Shown: positions 1 through 9,008 of the stretch, piece by piece
How positions within the stretch are numbered: position 1 is the first letter of the stretch
How the letters are laid out: the number at the start of each line of letters is the position of its first letter
Assembly (NCBI GenBank): GCA_049518415.1
Contig: JBEKRX010000059.1
Location: forward strand, 1 to 64,000
Length of the DNA: 64,000 nt
Origin: CAVQND01 sp049518415
Lineage (GTDB): Bacteria; Verrucomicrobiota; Verrucomicrobiia; Limisphaerales; UBA8199
Reading direction: 5' to 3'
Translations under genes and position numbers: made by a program
Notes under the pieces: model-generated
Databases searched by the model: none
What the model was told of the DNA's origin: nothing
The model's input: the letters and a program-made list of their open reading frames with translations, nothing else

Positions 1-639
1 TGCCGCCCTGTGAATAACTTTTATGAAAAAGCCACTTGCAAAACAGAGAACATCTCCGGGGCAGAAGAGAGCCGCGCTGCGCGCGGGTAGAGTGGAATTG
101 GTGGCAGTGTCGAGATGCGCCCAGGAGCCGGAGAGAATGTGGCCAGGAAACGGCCTGGCTGATGCGATTGGGCTGGTTGTGGTGGAGGATTTGCGGCATT
201 GGAAGGAAGGGATTCTGGTCCATGGCGAATGGGCTGACGCGTATGGATTTGGGCGGCCGGTGCAATGAGCAATGGCGGGAAAGGCTGCTGAAGGTGAAGC
301 GGAACTGGGGGATTACGGGACCGACGCTTTATTCCTCCACCGGTCCGTGAAAAAACGGCATTTTCCACCGCCCATCGTGCCAAATCTCTCACGGCTTCTC
401 CATCCAGGTCGGCGTGTTGCTGGTGTGAGGGCGGAACCGGCAGGAATCGGCGCTTGACACGTTCATTGGGCCTGATACAATGCGGCCAGAATGAGTGCGA
501 GCGAAAACCAATTCTCGCTTGCCCGTGCAGCGTCAATAAACCGGCGGCGCGACAAAGAAGCAATGTCCTGTCAGTTGAACCAATATCAACGCAACAGGCA
601 ACGATTCCTAACTAATCATATGTTTAGAGCAACGCGCAT
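1..639. other. gene-free left edge with dispersed repeat and promoter-like block
   Basis: I see no convincing gene here. Positions 58-123 match, in inverse orientation, 53975-54039 (GC-rich block around the sequence GGGTAGAGTGGAATT), so this is a dispersed intergenic repeat. Positions 451-560 resemble 1448-1560 upstream of the second gene and contain a promoter-like pair. Open frames on both strands have repeat-like, arginine/proline-rich composition and no family motif. Confidence 0.5.
454..481 (+). promoter_or_regulatory. sigma70-like promoter upstream of the secreted-protein gene
   Basis: TTGACA at 454-459 and TACAAT at 476-481 are separated by 16 bases, a near-consensus housekeeping promoter. 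It lies about 170 bases before the start at 652, which leaves a long leader. A related block with CTGACA and TACCAT and the same 16-base spacing sits upstream of the next gene, which supports a real conserved function for the block rather than chance. Confidence 0.45.
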
Positions 640-651
640 GTGCAACCATTA

Positions 652-1329
652 ATGAATCTGAAAACTAAAACAAAACACACTTGGCAGCAACTCCTCGCGG
701 CGCTAGTTCTTGCAATTGCCGCGTCAGTAGAGGCTCAGACCTTGAGTGGAAGCTTCTCCAACAGAAGGATGGACTTAAGCCATTTGGACCCCGACCAATG
801 GATGGCGCTCGTATTTGACCCATCGGGGGGCGCAACAATCGCCATAGCCGCGAAGAAGGCAAAAGATGGCCTCGTGGCGATTGACCAACACAACGAAGTG
901 ACCACTGAAGGCGCGGGGATTTCCGCAGGCACAAAAGAAGATAAGTGGCCAATGGCACGCGTCTATCTTGTGACACGGACGAAATCCTCAGAGGGAAACG
1001 TTTACAAAGACGCGGGGATATCTGCAACCTGCACCAACCTCTACTACGAAGGAAGCGTCACCGACAAAGTCATCTACTTGCTGACCGCCGAGGGGAAAAC
1101 CAACTGCTTTCACGTTGCCAAGCCCAGCTTGGGAGCGTTCGAGAAGTATGCCGAAAAGCAGAATCCCATAGACGACCCATTTCAGGCAGACAGGGATTTC
1201 AGCGCTGGTCAACTGAACTCTAAGAAATACGGCAAAGTTGAGGTTCTGATTATATCATCCATTGACGGCGCGCGACTAGTGTTTGTTACGGATGAAGAGC
1301 GCATCAAAAATGCAGGCGACAAGAAATAG
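652..1329 (+). CDS. predicted secreted protein, unknown function
   Basis: I do not recognise a family for this 225-residue protein. It opens with basic residues (MNLKTKTKH) followed by a hydrophobic run ending near VEAQ, which fits a Sec signal peptide cut around residue 29, so it probably acts in the periplasm or outside. The mature part has two cysteines (in ATCTNL and TNCFHV), many charged residues and no further membrane segment. A GTG at 640 could add four residues; the ATG at 652 is preferred because it starts directly at the basic n-region. It stands alone between two related promoter-like blocks. Its base composition is visibly less GC-rich than genes after 3.6 kb, which hints at a foreign or accessory origin, but that is inference. 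Confidence 0.6.
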   Translation: MNLKTKTKHTWQQLLAALVLAIAASVEAQTLSGSFSNRRMDLSHLDPDQWMALVFDPSGGATIAIAAKKAKDGLVAIDQHNEVTTEGAGISAGTKEDKWPMARVYLVTRTKSSEGNVYKDAGISATCTNLYYEGSVTDKVIYLLTAEGKTNCFHVAKPSLGAFEKYAEKQNPIDDPFQADRDFSAGQLNSKKYGKVEVLIISSIDGARLVFVTDEERIKNAGDKK

Positions 1330-1451
1330 GCCTAACCAGATCGGTCGAGTGAACTTAATTTGCCCGCTCCCTGGTCCAAGGACCGGGGTCCACTTCTAAC
1401 CACCGCTATGCTTCTCCGCTCAGGGGCATCAGGGGTATCAGATCACGGGGC

Positions 1452-1479
1452 CTGACACTTTTATTGTCCCTGATACCAT
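1452..1479 (+). promoter_or_regulatory. promoter-like element in a duplicated upstream block
   Basis: CTGACA (1452-1457) and TACCAT (1474-1479) are spaced by 16 bases, as in the pair at 454-481. The surrounding 1448-1560 region is clearly similar to 451-560, including a GCAGCGTCAATAA motif near the 3' end of each copy. The strength is probably lower than the first copy because both hexamers deviate more from consensus. Confidence 0.35.
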
Positions 1480-1626
1480 GTGGGCTGGAATGAGCGAGAT
1501 GCAAACCGAATTCTCCCTCGCACGCGCAGCGTCAATAACCGGTGGCGCGTCGGAAAGGCGATCTCTTATCGGTTGCGACGGTTCGGTGCGCAACGATGAT
1601 CGGAATCAAACAAATGTAGAGGCTTT

Positions 1627-2154
1627 ATGCTAGAAACATGTCCCTCCTGCGGCGCACAAGTTTTGTTCACCTCAGCCGTCTGCCCCAAATGCTCGCGAGT
1701 TTCTTCCAGCGATGAACGGGCCAGCGCGGCGCGCCTTGCAGCGGCCCCTGAGCATGTGGTTGAAACCATTCGCGAGGTCCACGTAAGGAAGTTCCCGGCT
1801 ACGCAAACTTGGCACATCTATTTCACCAACAAACGCATCATCTTTCAGGTCGCGTCCGGTGGGACGGAGGAAGTCCTCTTCGGCATCGTGGGCGGTTTGG
1901 TAACCATGCTTTTCCGCTCACTGCGAAAGCGCAAGGCGGAGATGATTCGTGTAGAGGACATCCTTTCCAAACAGGTTCCGACCTTGTCCATCGACAGCGC
2001 CAACCGGTCGCGAATGACTGTCGAACGTCGTCGGATTATTATTCAGTGGGAAAATGGGAAGGAGTTCAGGTTTGATGTTGGTTCAGAAAAGATGACGCGT
2101 TTCCAACAGCTCGCCAATGACATGCTTCAGATCGATCCGCGGGCTCTCGCTTAA
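1627..2154 (+). CDS. zinc-ribbon protein with possible PH-like domain
   Basis: This 175-residue protein begins with a four-cysteine zinc ribbon (C5, C8, C19, C22, in CPSC and CPKC). It is followed by a region of alternating beta-type hydrophobic residues (about 45-170) containing WHIYFTNKRIIF and a late helix, which resembles bacterial PH-like/GRAM folds; that assignment is tentative. There is no signal peptide. A hydrophobic stretch near residues 85-97 (FGIVGGLVTMLF) could contact the membrane. The ATG at 1627 follows AGAGGC and directly precedes the first CxxC, so the start looks right. It lies between two other small genes of unknown role in the same direction, without overlap, so co-transcription is uncertain. 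Confidence 0.6.
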   Translation: MLETCPSCGAQVLFTSAVCPKCSRVSSSDERASAARLAAAPEHVVETIREVHVRKFPATQTWHIYFTNKRIIFQVASGGTEEVLFGIVGGLVTMLFRSLRKRKAEMIRVEDILSKQVPTLSIDSANRSRMTVERRRIIIQWENGKEFRFDVGSEKMTRFQQLANDMLQIDPRALA

Positions 2155-2260
2155 CTCTTGCGCCAGCGGTCGCACCGATGACGCCCTGGTTTGCCTGCAG
2201 CGTCGTTAGCGGCGGGCCGCTGAACGTTTGCCTTACGCGGTTCAAGGATTCCACCACACC

Positions 2261-2818
2261 ATGATCACACCTCAAACTCAGAACCCCAAAGTTACAGGGC
2301 CCCTGTCCATCGGTCAGGCGCTGATGGCCTGCTCGGCCGCTGTGCTGGTCATCCTGACATCAGGCTGTATCCACCTTAGCGAGTATCTTTGCGCCTACGA
2401 TGGACCAGAGCTACCCATTCGCGAGGTTGCCGTAATCCGCGCTGGAGAACACGTGCAGTTTTGCGGTCCCGTGGATGGCAAGGTTTACCACAAGGGCAAA
2501 GGCATCTATTATGGCGAGGTGCCGTCCCCCCGCTTCGTTGAAGACCTCGGAATGAGAGTTCTGCCAGGAGCACACACGGTCGTGGTCCGATACTGCGAGT
2601 CGTGGGATGACGCCTTGCGGCGATACGCGGAATACAGCGAGGCCACCACACTGAACTGCGAAGTGAAAGCAGGGCACATTTACCTTGTTGAGGCCGATGT
2701 CCACGCTGCGCCTTACCAGGAATATGCTCGCAAAGTCCGGCAAAGCCCCTCCGGCGTCCCCATTTCAACCGGAGGGTCGGTGACGTTCTCTGTGAAGGAC
2801 CAAACCCCGCGGCAGTGA
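2261..2818 (+). CDS. predicted lipoprotein, unknown function
   Basis: The product of about 185 residues carries a lipoprotein signal: a hydrophobic segment (residues 20-33) ending in LTSGC with the lipidated cysteine at 36. It is therefore expected to be anchored in the inner or outer membrane. Past the signal it has several cysteines (in YLCAYD, QFCGP, RYCESW, LNCEV) that could form disulphides in the periplasm, and the tail is Ser/Pro/Gly-rich. I chose the ATG at 2261; a TTG at 2228 would add eleven residues before the signal peptide. It is the third of three small co-oriented genes with lower GC. No family is recognised. Confidence 0.6.
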   Translation: MITPQTQNPKVTGPLSIGQALMACSAAVLVILTSGCIHLSEYLCAYDGPELPIREVAVIRAGEHVQFCGPVDGKVYHKGKGIYYGEVPSPRFVEDLGMRVLPGAHTVVVRYCESWDDALRRYAEYSEATTLNCEVKAGHIYLVEADVHAAPYQEYARKVRQSPSGVPISTGGSVTFSVKDQTPRQ

Positions 2819-2865
2819 ACGATTCTGAGCATCTAACGAACTCTCCATAAAACGAGGTGTCGCGT

Positions 2866-3120
2866 CTATACTTTTCTCATCTGCTTTTGAATTGTGGCTA
2901 TTTTCTGACGCAATTCCGGAGTTCGTTCCATTCGCCGGCCGGAGCGGGTCAGCGCCTCGGCTACGGCCGCATACTCCATTGCCCCGGCCAGCGGGCCAAG
3001 CTCAGCCAGCGACGGTCGGCCCGCCCTGCGCCCAAGCCATGACGCCGCATCCCTGCCCCAATCCCCACGCCGGCCGCAAAACTCGCCCCAGCCCTCGCCT
3101 TTCAACCGCTCCATGCCGAG
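2866..3120 (-). pseudogene. 3' remnant of a REP-associated tyrosine transposase (RAYT) with DnaA-C-like domain
   Basis: About 83 codons at the end of an open frame read RLKGEGWGEF, GRRGDWGRDAASWLGRR, LAELGPLAG, YAAVAEAL and ERTPELRQKIA. This is the order of motifs seen in the DnaA domain-IV-like helix-turn-helix tail of PVC-group RAYT transposases, as I know the family. The catalytic HUH and tyrosine regions are absent upstream, so only the C-terminal DNA-binding tail survives. RAYTs mobilise REP/BIME palindromes, and this window is rich in such palindromes, one of them 200 bases to the right. The N-terminal boundary is approximate. It could also be a decayed stand-alone DnaA-C-like protein. 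Confidence 0.5.
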
Positions 3121-3318
3121 ATTATCTCGGCCCAAGCGGGGCGCCGCGCCAGATGATTGGCAGCGAACTGGCCGCAGGCGCCGGCGCAGGTGAGGAGCAG
3201 TGCGCAAAGAGCAGTTTTCATCGCCGCAGCACTTTTCTGGATTCCGCGGCTCATTGCACCCCAGGGCTGCCACCGTGCAAGGACGATCCACCCAAATCCT
3301 CGCCTAAGACTCTTTTTG

Positions 3319-3390
3319 AGAAACCGCGGAATACGCGGAATACGCGGAAAACGCTTCCTTTTCCGCGTATTCGGCGTATTCCGCGGTTCT
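3319..3390. repeat. near-perfect palindrome with 9-bp phased arms
   Basis: The left arm holds CGCGG at 3325, 3334 and 3343, i.e. a 9-base repeat of CGCGGAATA, and the right arm (3358-3388) is its reverse complement with one or two mismatches, joined by a very short loop around CGCTTCC. The transcript of either strand would form a long stem. It has no T-run typical of an intrinsic terminator. It lies between the RAYT remnant and the helicase gene and resembles, in design, the arms of the MITE at 19642-19832, where the phase is 10 bases. Confidence 0.75.
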
Positions 3391-3523
3391 CTACTAATTC
3401 TCGATTGGCATGAAATGTGGCGTGGTCCCATTTTGTTGGTCCTGGGTGCGTTAGCCCATCCTTAGGCGCGGTTTTGGGGATCCACCAGAGGTCGCTTCAA
3501 GCGCCTGAAACGGGCAGGTTGCC

Positions 3524-3629
3524 GTTTCATCCATAAGGCTGAAACGGCCTCAGGTTCCGCCCTTCATCCTGTGCATCCTGTGCATCCTGTCTTTGTTTCA
3601 TCCATAAGGCTGAAACGGCCTCAGGTTCC
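3524..3629. repeat. 35-bp direct repeat spanning the helicase 3' end, with 10-bp tandem copies between
   Basis: Positions 3524-3558 and 3595-3629 are identical. The second copy contains the last ten codons and the stop of the helicase gene, so the coding end exists twice. Each copy contains an internal inverted repeat (CGTTTCA ... TGAAACG). Between them is a three-copy tandem of the decamer CATCCTGTG(C). The layout suggests a small duplication or insertion of a mobile palindrome at the end of the gene. Confidence 0.75.
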
Positions 3630-5748
3630 ACTCCTCGACCAAGTCGCGCGGGATTTCCTCGAGGAAGCGTGAGGCTTGCTGGACCTTGTCCAGGCCGCCG
3701 GCGTAACTGGCGCGGATGAGCGGGTAGCTCAGGTAGAGTTCGTCGCGGGCGCGGGTGACGGCGACATGCATCAAGCGGCGCTCTTCTTGCTCAGCCTCAG
3801 CGCTCTGGCGCGAGCGCAGGGAGGGGAACAGTCCCTCGCATAACATAATGACGAACACGACATCGAATTCCAGTCCCTTGGCCTGATGAATCGTGGAGAG
3901 CTGGAGCTGCTCGTCAGCGACGGGGCCGGGCCGGTCGTCCTCGGCCTCGAGGTTGGTCAACAGGGCGAGTTGGCTGAGGAAGTCCTCGAGGGTGGGGAAC
4001 TGCTGGGCAAAGGCGGCCAGTTGTTGGAGGTCCTCGAGGCGCGAGCGGTAGTTGGCATAATTCTCCTTGAGATAGTCTTCGTAGTCGGCCTCGAGCACCA
4101 GGCGGAGCATGGCCGAGGGATTGCCGCGCAGGCCTTCGGCCTCCAGTTGCGAGATGGTGGCCACGAACTGCGCCCAGGCAAAGGCCGTCTTCCTGGGCAC
4201 GCTGGGGGCGCAGCCCTGCAAAGCGCGCGCTACGGGATGGGAGCCGGGCGGCGGAGCGGGGAGCGCGGGGTTCCCTGGCGCGGGCTCCGGCGAGGCGACT
4301 TCGGCCTTGCTGCCGGCAGTGGCCGGCGCCGGTTCGCCGGGTCCGGGCACACTGGCGGCGGACGCGGCCGCGGCGGCGCCTGGGCTGAGGCACTGCGCGC
4401 CGAAGGCCTTCCACAACTTCACGGCGCCCTTGCCGCCGATGCCGGGGAGCAGTTGCACCAGGCGCTTGAAGGCGAGTTCGTTGCGCGGGTTGGCGACGAG
4501 CTTGAGGTAAGCGGCGACGTCCTTGATGTGGGCCTGCTCGAAAAAGCGGATGCCGCTGGTGATGCTGAAGGGGATGTTGCGCCGGGTCAATTCGAGCTGC
4601 AGTTCCAGGGCATGGAAATGCGAGCGATAGAGCACCGCCATCCGGTTCAGGTCGGCCCCTGCTTCGCGCAGTTGGAGCGCGCGCTGGGCCACGAAAGCGG
4701 CCTGCTCGAAGGCGTCCTGGCAGGTCACCACGCTGGGTTTTGGCCCGGACCGGCGCACCGGCGACAGTTGCTTGGCAAACTGGCGGGCGTTGGCGGCAAT
4801 GGCCGCATTGGCGACTTTCAGGATCTCCGGCGTGCTGCGATAGTTGGTTTCGATCTTATAGATTTTCGCCTCGGGATAACGGTCGGGGAATTTCAGGAGG
4901 TTCTGGAAGTTGGCCCCGCGCCAGGAATAGATGCTCTGGGCATCATCGCCCACGACCATGACATTGCGGTGCCGCGCGGCCAGCAGGTCGATGAGGTCGC
5001 TCTGGAGTATGTTCGTGTCCTGGTATTCATCCACGAGGATGAACTGAAAGCGGCGCTGGTAATGCTCGCACACGTCGGGCTGTTCCTGGAGCAGCTTGAG
5101 CCACAGCGCCAGCAAGTCGTCAAAATCCATCGCGTTGGTGGCGCGCTTGCGGGCGGCGTAGCGCCGCTCCACCTCGGCTATCAGGGGCGCCAGCGGCGAA
5201 AAATGGCTGTAGCGCTCGTCCAGGATTTCGTGCGTCGTCTGGTGGGTGTTCACGGCCAGGGAGAAGAGCTCGGCGAGCACCTCGGCTTTGGGAAAGCGGG
5301 TGGCCTTGAGGTCGATGGCCGATTCAGCCACGCAGGTGGTAATCAAGTGCTTGGCGTCCTCGCGGTCCAGGATCGTGAAGTCACGCTGGTAGCCGAGGCG
5401 ATCCGCCTGCCGGCGCAGAATGCGGTTGCCCAGGGCGTGAAAGGTGCCCCCCCACAACGAGCCCTGCTCCTGGCCCAGCAATTCGGCCACCCGCCGCATC
5501 ATCTCCCGGGCGGCCTTGTTCGTGAACGTGAGGAGCAGAATCCGCTCGGCCGTAATCCCCTGCTCGAGCAGGTAGGCCACCCGGTAGGTGAGCGTGCGCG
5601 TTTTGCCCGACCCGGCGCCGGCAATCACCAGCGCCGGCCCCGGCGGCGCCGTCACAGCCGTGAACTGCTGCGGGTTGAGTTCATGCGCGTAATCGATCTG
5701 CAACCGGAACGGCGTCTGGAAGGGCTGCAAGGCGTACTCACGCGACAT
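3598..5748 (-). CDS. UvrD/Rep/PcrA-family ATP-dependent DNA helicase
   Basis: A superfamily 1A 3'-5' DNA helicase of 716 residues, expected to unwind DNA in repair or replication restart in the cytoplasm. All main motifs are visible: Walker A GAGSGKT (44-50), LTFTNKAA (73-80), GTFHALGNRIL (101-111), the Walker B VDEYQDTN (239-246), GDDAQSIYSWRGA (267-279), NYRSTPE (302-308), TIHQAKGLEFDVVF (619-632) and VAVTRAR (662-668). Residues 455-520 form an Ala/Pro-rich low-complexity insert in the 2B region that typical UvrD/PcrA lacks. The start is preceded by GGTGATGGG. The last ten codons lie in a 35-bp direct repeat. It is slightly shorter than E. coli UvrD. It stands alone with its own direction and no partner gene. 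Confidence 0.9.
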   Translation of the reverse strand: MSREYALQPFQTPFRLQIDYAHELNPQQFTAVTAPPGPALVIAGAGSGKTRTLTYRVAYLLEQGITAERILLLTFTNKAAREMMRRVAELLGQEQGSLWGGTFHALGNRILRRQADRLGYQRDFTILDREDAKHLITTCVAESAIDLKATRFPKAEVLAELFSLAVNTHQTTHEILDERYSHFSPLAPLIAEVERRYAARKRATNAMDFDDLLALWLKLLQEQPDVCEHYQRRFQFILVDEYQDTNILQSDLIDLLAARHRNVMVVGDDAQSIYSWRGANFQNLLKFPDRYPEAKIYKIETNYRSTPEILKVANAAIAANARQFAKQLSPVRRSGPKPSVVTCQDAFEQAAFVAQRALQLREAGADLNRMAVLYRSHFHALELQLELTRRNIPFSITSGIRFFEQAHIKDVAAYLKLVANPRNELAFKRLVQLLPGIGGKGAVKLWKAFGAQCLSPGAAAAASAASVPGPGEPAPATAGSKAEVASPEPAPGNPALPAPPPGSHPVARALQGCAPSVPRKTAFAWAQFVATISQLEAEGLRGNPSAMLRLVLEADYEDYLKENYANYRSRLEDLQQLAAFAQQFPTLEDFLSQLALLTNLEAEDDRPGPVADEQLQLSTIHQAKGLEFDVVFVIMLCEGLFPSLRSRQSAEAEQEERRLMHVAVTRARDELYLSYPLIRASYAGGLDKVQQASRFLEEIPRDLVEEWNLRPFQPYG

Positions 5749-5940
5749 CCCATCACCCTAGCGGCGAAGGCCGGCAATGTCGAACGGGGAATGGCGCGAA
5801 GCGGGAAGACCTGCATAAGTTACCAGAGTTCCCGACCGGCAAAACTCGTTGTAATCAGGTCCAGTTTCGCTGCGATTGCAATCCCGATTCCGAATCGGGA
5901 TTCCAGAGGTGGTCTGCGGCGCAGCCTCGCTAAGTTTAAC

Positions 5941-6852
5941 TCACTTAACGCTCCTGGCTTCGGCGGCTGCGGCCGCTGGTTTCTTAATCTGCCGCGAGAG
6001 TCCGAGCACCAGCCCAGCCACGATGGTGGCGCTGCCCAGGAGGTGCCCCCAGTGGAGCTTTTCCCCGAGCCAAAGGGCGGCGATCGCGGCGCCGAAAACC
6101 GACTGGGCGAAAATGGTCAGGGCGGCCAAGTTGACGGGGCAATCGCGGATGACGATAAACCAAAGGCTGTAGCCGACGGCGGTGCAGATGACGGCCAGGG
6201 CCAGCAGCAGGAGCCAGGCCTTGGGGGACAACATCCGCGCGGCCGCCAGGGTGGCGGGTCCATCGATCAACAGGTTGACCGCCGTGCCTGCGAGCAGGGA
6301 GAGGGCCAGCATCTTCATGACGCTGGCCTGCGCCACGATCGGCTTGCCGACCACTGAATAGGCCGCCTCGCACGGGAAGGAAGAAACGAAGACCAGGCTG
6401 GCCGCCAGGCCGGCCCATTGAAAATCGGCGCGCCAGACGCGATTCAGGACGGCGACGCCGGCCAGGCCGAGGGCAAAGCCGGCGAGCCGGCGGGGGCCGA
6501 TATGCTCATGGAGGAAGAGGGCGGCGGCCACGGAGGTCAGGAGCGGCTCGATGGCCAGGAGGACGGCGGAGTTGGCCGCGGTGCCGAGTTGGTTGCCATA
6601 GACCTGCAGCCGCTGCCCCAGCACGTAGAGCATCAATCCCAGGGCACAGGTCTTGAGGAGGGCGCCTCCGCGCGGGGCCGGTCCCGGCAGCCAGGGCCAG
6701 GCCAGCAGCAGGCAAAGCCCGGCCAACCCGAAGCGGAGGGTGACAATGCCCCCCGTTTGCAGATGGTCCTGGCCGATGACCTTGTAGGCGGAGTAAACCG
6801 CCGCCCAGAAGAGGTTCATCAGGAGCAGAATCACTAAATAGGCCGGCTTCAT
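5941..6852 (-). CDS. EamA/DMT-family membrane transporter
   Basis: A 303-residue protein made of about ten hydrophobic helices in two similar halves, the layout of the drug/metabolite transporter (EamA) family. The first helix (VILLLMNLFWAAVYSAYKVIG) and the second-half helix (LAVICTAVGYSLWFIVI) are typical. The family exports or imports small metabolites, often amino acids or their derivatives; the substrate cannot be told from sequence. The length is normal. The ATG at 6852 directly begins the first membrane segment. It is divergent from the efflux operon that starts at 6965, so the 110-base gap probably contains both promoters. Confidence 0.88.
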   Translation of the reverse strand: MKPAYLVILLLMNLFWAAVYSAYKVIGQDHLQTGGIVTLRFGLAGLCLLLAWPWLPGPAPRGGALLKTCALGLMLYVLGQRLQVYGNQLGTAANSAVLLAIEPLLTSVAAALFLHEHIGPRRLAGFALGLAGVAVLNRVWRADFQWAGLAASLVFVSSFPCEAAYSVVGKPIVAQASVMKMLALSLLAGTAVNLLIDGPATLAAARMLSPKAWLLLLALAVICTAVGYSLWFIVIRDCPVNLAALTIFAQSVFGAAIAALWLGEKLHWGHLLGSATIVAGLVLGLSRQIKKPAAAAAEARSVK

Positions 6853-6964
6853 TTGCGTCTAAACTGCGGCCTAGAACAAATCGTTTTGGCGCCAAAGTAG
6901 CAAGCGCCGATTATGCATTTGCACCGGTCTGGCCCAGGGAGTAGTCTGGGCTTCCTGGACTGAA

Positions 6965-8287
6965 ATGAAGAAATGGATTGCCCTGGTAGTGATGGTTGGA
7001 GCCGGGCTGGCTGGCTACGGCGTCTGGAGCCACTGGCAGAAGGCCCAGTTGGCCGGCTCTGCCCCCGGGCGGCCGACCACCGCCACCGCCGAGCTGCGCA
7101 GCATCAACTTCTCGGTCAACGCGGCGGGCGAAATCGGCCCCGCCGAGCAGGTCTCCGTCCGCCCCGAAATCAACGGCAAGATCGAACTGCTGCCGGTGGA
7201 CCTCGGGGATCGGGTCAAGAAGGCTGACCTGCTGTTCAAGCTCGATGACAAGGAGCTTCAGCAGGAACTCGCCTCGAATGTTACGGACATCGAGAAGGCG
7301 AGGCTGGACTTGGAAAAGGCGGAGCGCGATTTCAAGCGGGCGCAGCAATTGTTGGCCGACAAGCTGATTTCCCAGGAGGTTTACGATGATACCAAGACCA
7401 CTTACGACCTGGCCAAGAACGCCCTGGAACGGGCGCAACGGGCCAAAGCCATCACCGACGAGCACCTGGCCTACACCGTGGTGCGCGCGCCGTTCGATTG
7501 CACGGTGCTGACCCGGCCGGTTTCCGCGGGCCAGGCGGTTTCCGGTTCCGGCGGATTCAACAGTGGCACCGAAGTGCTGACGATTGCTGACCTCAACTCG
7601 ATGATTATCAACGCCCAGGTCAACCAGGCCGACGTGCCGCGTCTCAAAACGGGTGAGACGGTCGAAGTCACGGTCGAGGCGGTGCCCGGCCTGCAGGTGA
7701 CCGGGACGGTCGAGCGCATCTCTCCGCAGGCGACGATTAAGAACAACATCAAAGGCTACCCGGCCCGCATCGTGCTTAAAGCCGTCGACCCCCGGGTCCG
7801 GCCCGGCATGACGGCCAATGTCAAAATCCCGGTGGCCTCGGCCGAGAATGTGACGGCCGTGCCGCTGGCGGCCGTGTTTACGGAAAAGAACCCGGATACG
7901 GGCCAGATGGAACGCTTCGTTTATGTCCAGCAAGGCGATAGCTTCGAGAAGCGGAACGTCAAAGTGGGGGTCTCAGATTACTCGAACGCCGAGATTCAGG
8001 ACGGTTTGAAGGCAGGCGAAGTCGTTTCGCTGGAAATGCCTAAAGGAGAACGTGAGAAGAAGAGCCGCCAACTGGCCGGCCTGGTCCCCGGGGCCGGAGA
8101 GGGGACTGCCGCGACGCCGCGGCCCCAAACCACGACCGGCACCAACACGACCAAGACCGCCAGCGCGGCTTCGGCCCCCGAGGGCGCATCCAGGAGCGCC
8201 GCCGCCGGCAGCCAACCCGCCGCCGCCACCGCCGGCAGCCAGCCGGCAGCCACGCGCAATGCCAGTCCTAGCGCCAACACAAAGTGA
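6965..8287 (+). CDS. MacA-like periplasmic adaptor subunit of an ABC/RND efflux pump
   Basis: A membrane-fusion (HlyD/MacA type) adaptor of 440 residues that should link an inner-membrane pump to an outer-membrane channel. Residues 4-22 form an N-terminal membrane anchor. A lipoyl-like half (NAAGEIGPAEQVSVRPEINGK) precedes an alpha-helical hairpin around 85-160 rich in Lys/Glu/Gln, then the second lipoyl half (VVRAPFDCTVLTRPVSAGQ) and beta-barrel region (PGMTANVKIPV). The last 65 residues are a low-complexity Ala/Thr/Ser tail not found in typical MacA. The stop overlaps a possible GTG of the next gene, so translation is probably coupled. It is the first gene of a four-gene operon with one ATPase and two permeases. 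Confidence 0.88.
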   Translation: MKKWIALVVMVGAGLAGYGVWSHWQKAQLAGSAPGRPTTATAELRSINFSVNAAGEIGPAEQVSVRPEINGKIELLPVDLGDRVKKADLLFKLDDKELQQELASNVTDIEKARLDLEKAERDFKRAQQLLADKLISQEVYDDTKTTYDLAKNALERAQRAKAITDEHLAYTVVRAPFDCTVLTRPVSAGQAVSGSGGFNSGTEVLTIADLNSMIINAQVNQADVPRLKTGETVEVTVEAVPGLQVTGTVERISPQATIKNNIKGYPARIVLKAVDPRVRPGMTANVKIPVASAENVTAVPLAAVFTEKNPDTGQMERFVYVQQGDSFEKRNVKVGVSDYSNAEIQDGLKAGEVVSLEMPKGEREKKSRQLAGLVPGAGEGTAATPRPQTTTGTNTTKTASAASAPEGASRSAAAGSQPAAATAGSQPAATRNASPSANTK

Positions 8288-8304
8288 GTCCAAGGGGAAT
8301 TCGC

Positions 8305-8985
<681 letters not shown>

Positions 8986-9008
8986 AACCGTGGGAGGTTG
9001 GAGCACTG

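Noticed and set aside
1..2860. Three small genes as integron gene cassettes
   Set aside because: GCCTAAC right after the first stop and GCTTAAC at the second stop look like attC left ends, but I find no matching GTTRRRY right ends with paired cores and no integrase in the window.
3102..3218. Short minus-strand peptide with a lipoprotein-like start (MKTALCALLLTCAGACGQ)
   Set aside because: It ends after some 39 codons in a decayed region overlapping the RAYT remnant and has no family support; it may be a fossil but nothing more can be said.
3886..6357. 823-codon plus-strand open frame over the helicase and DMT genes
   Set aside because: Shadow of GC-rich codon use; the minus-strand genes carry complete motif sets.
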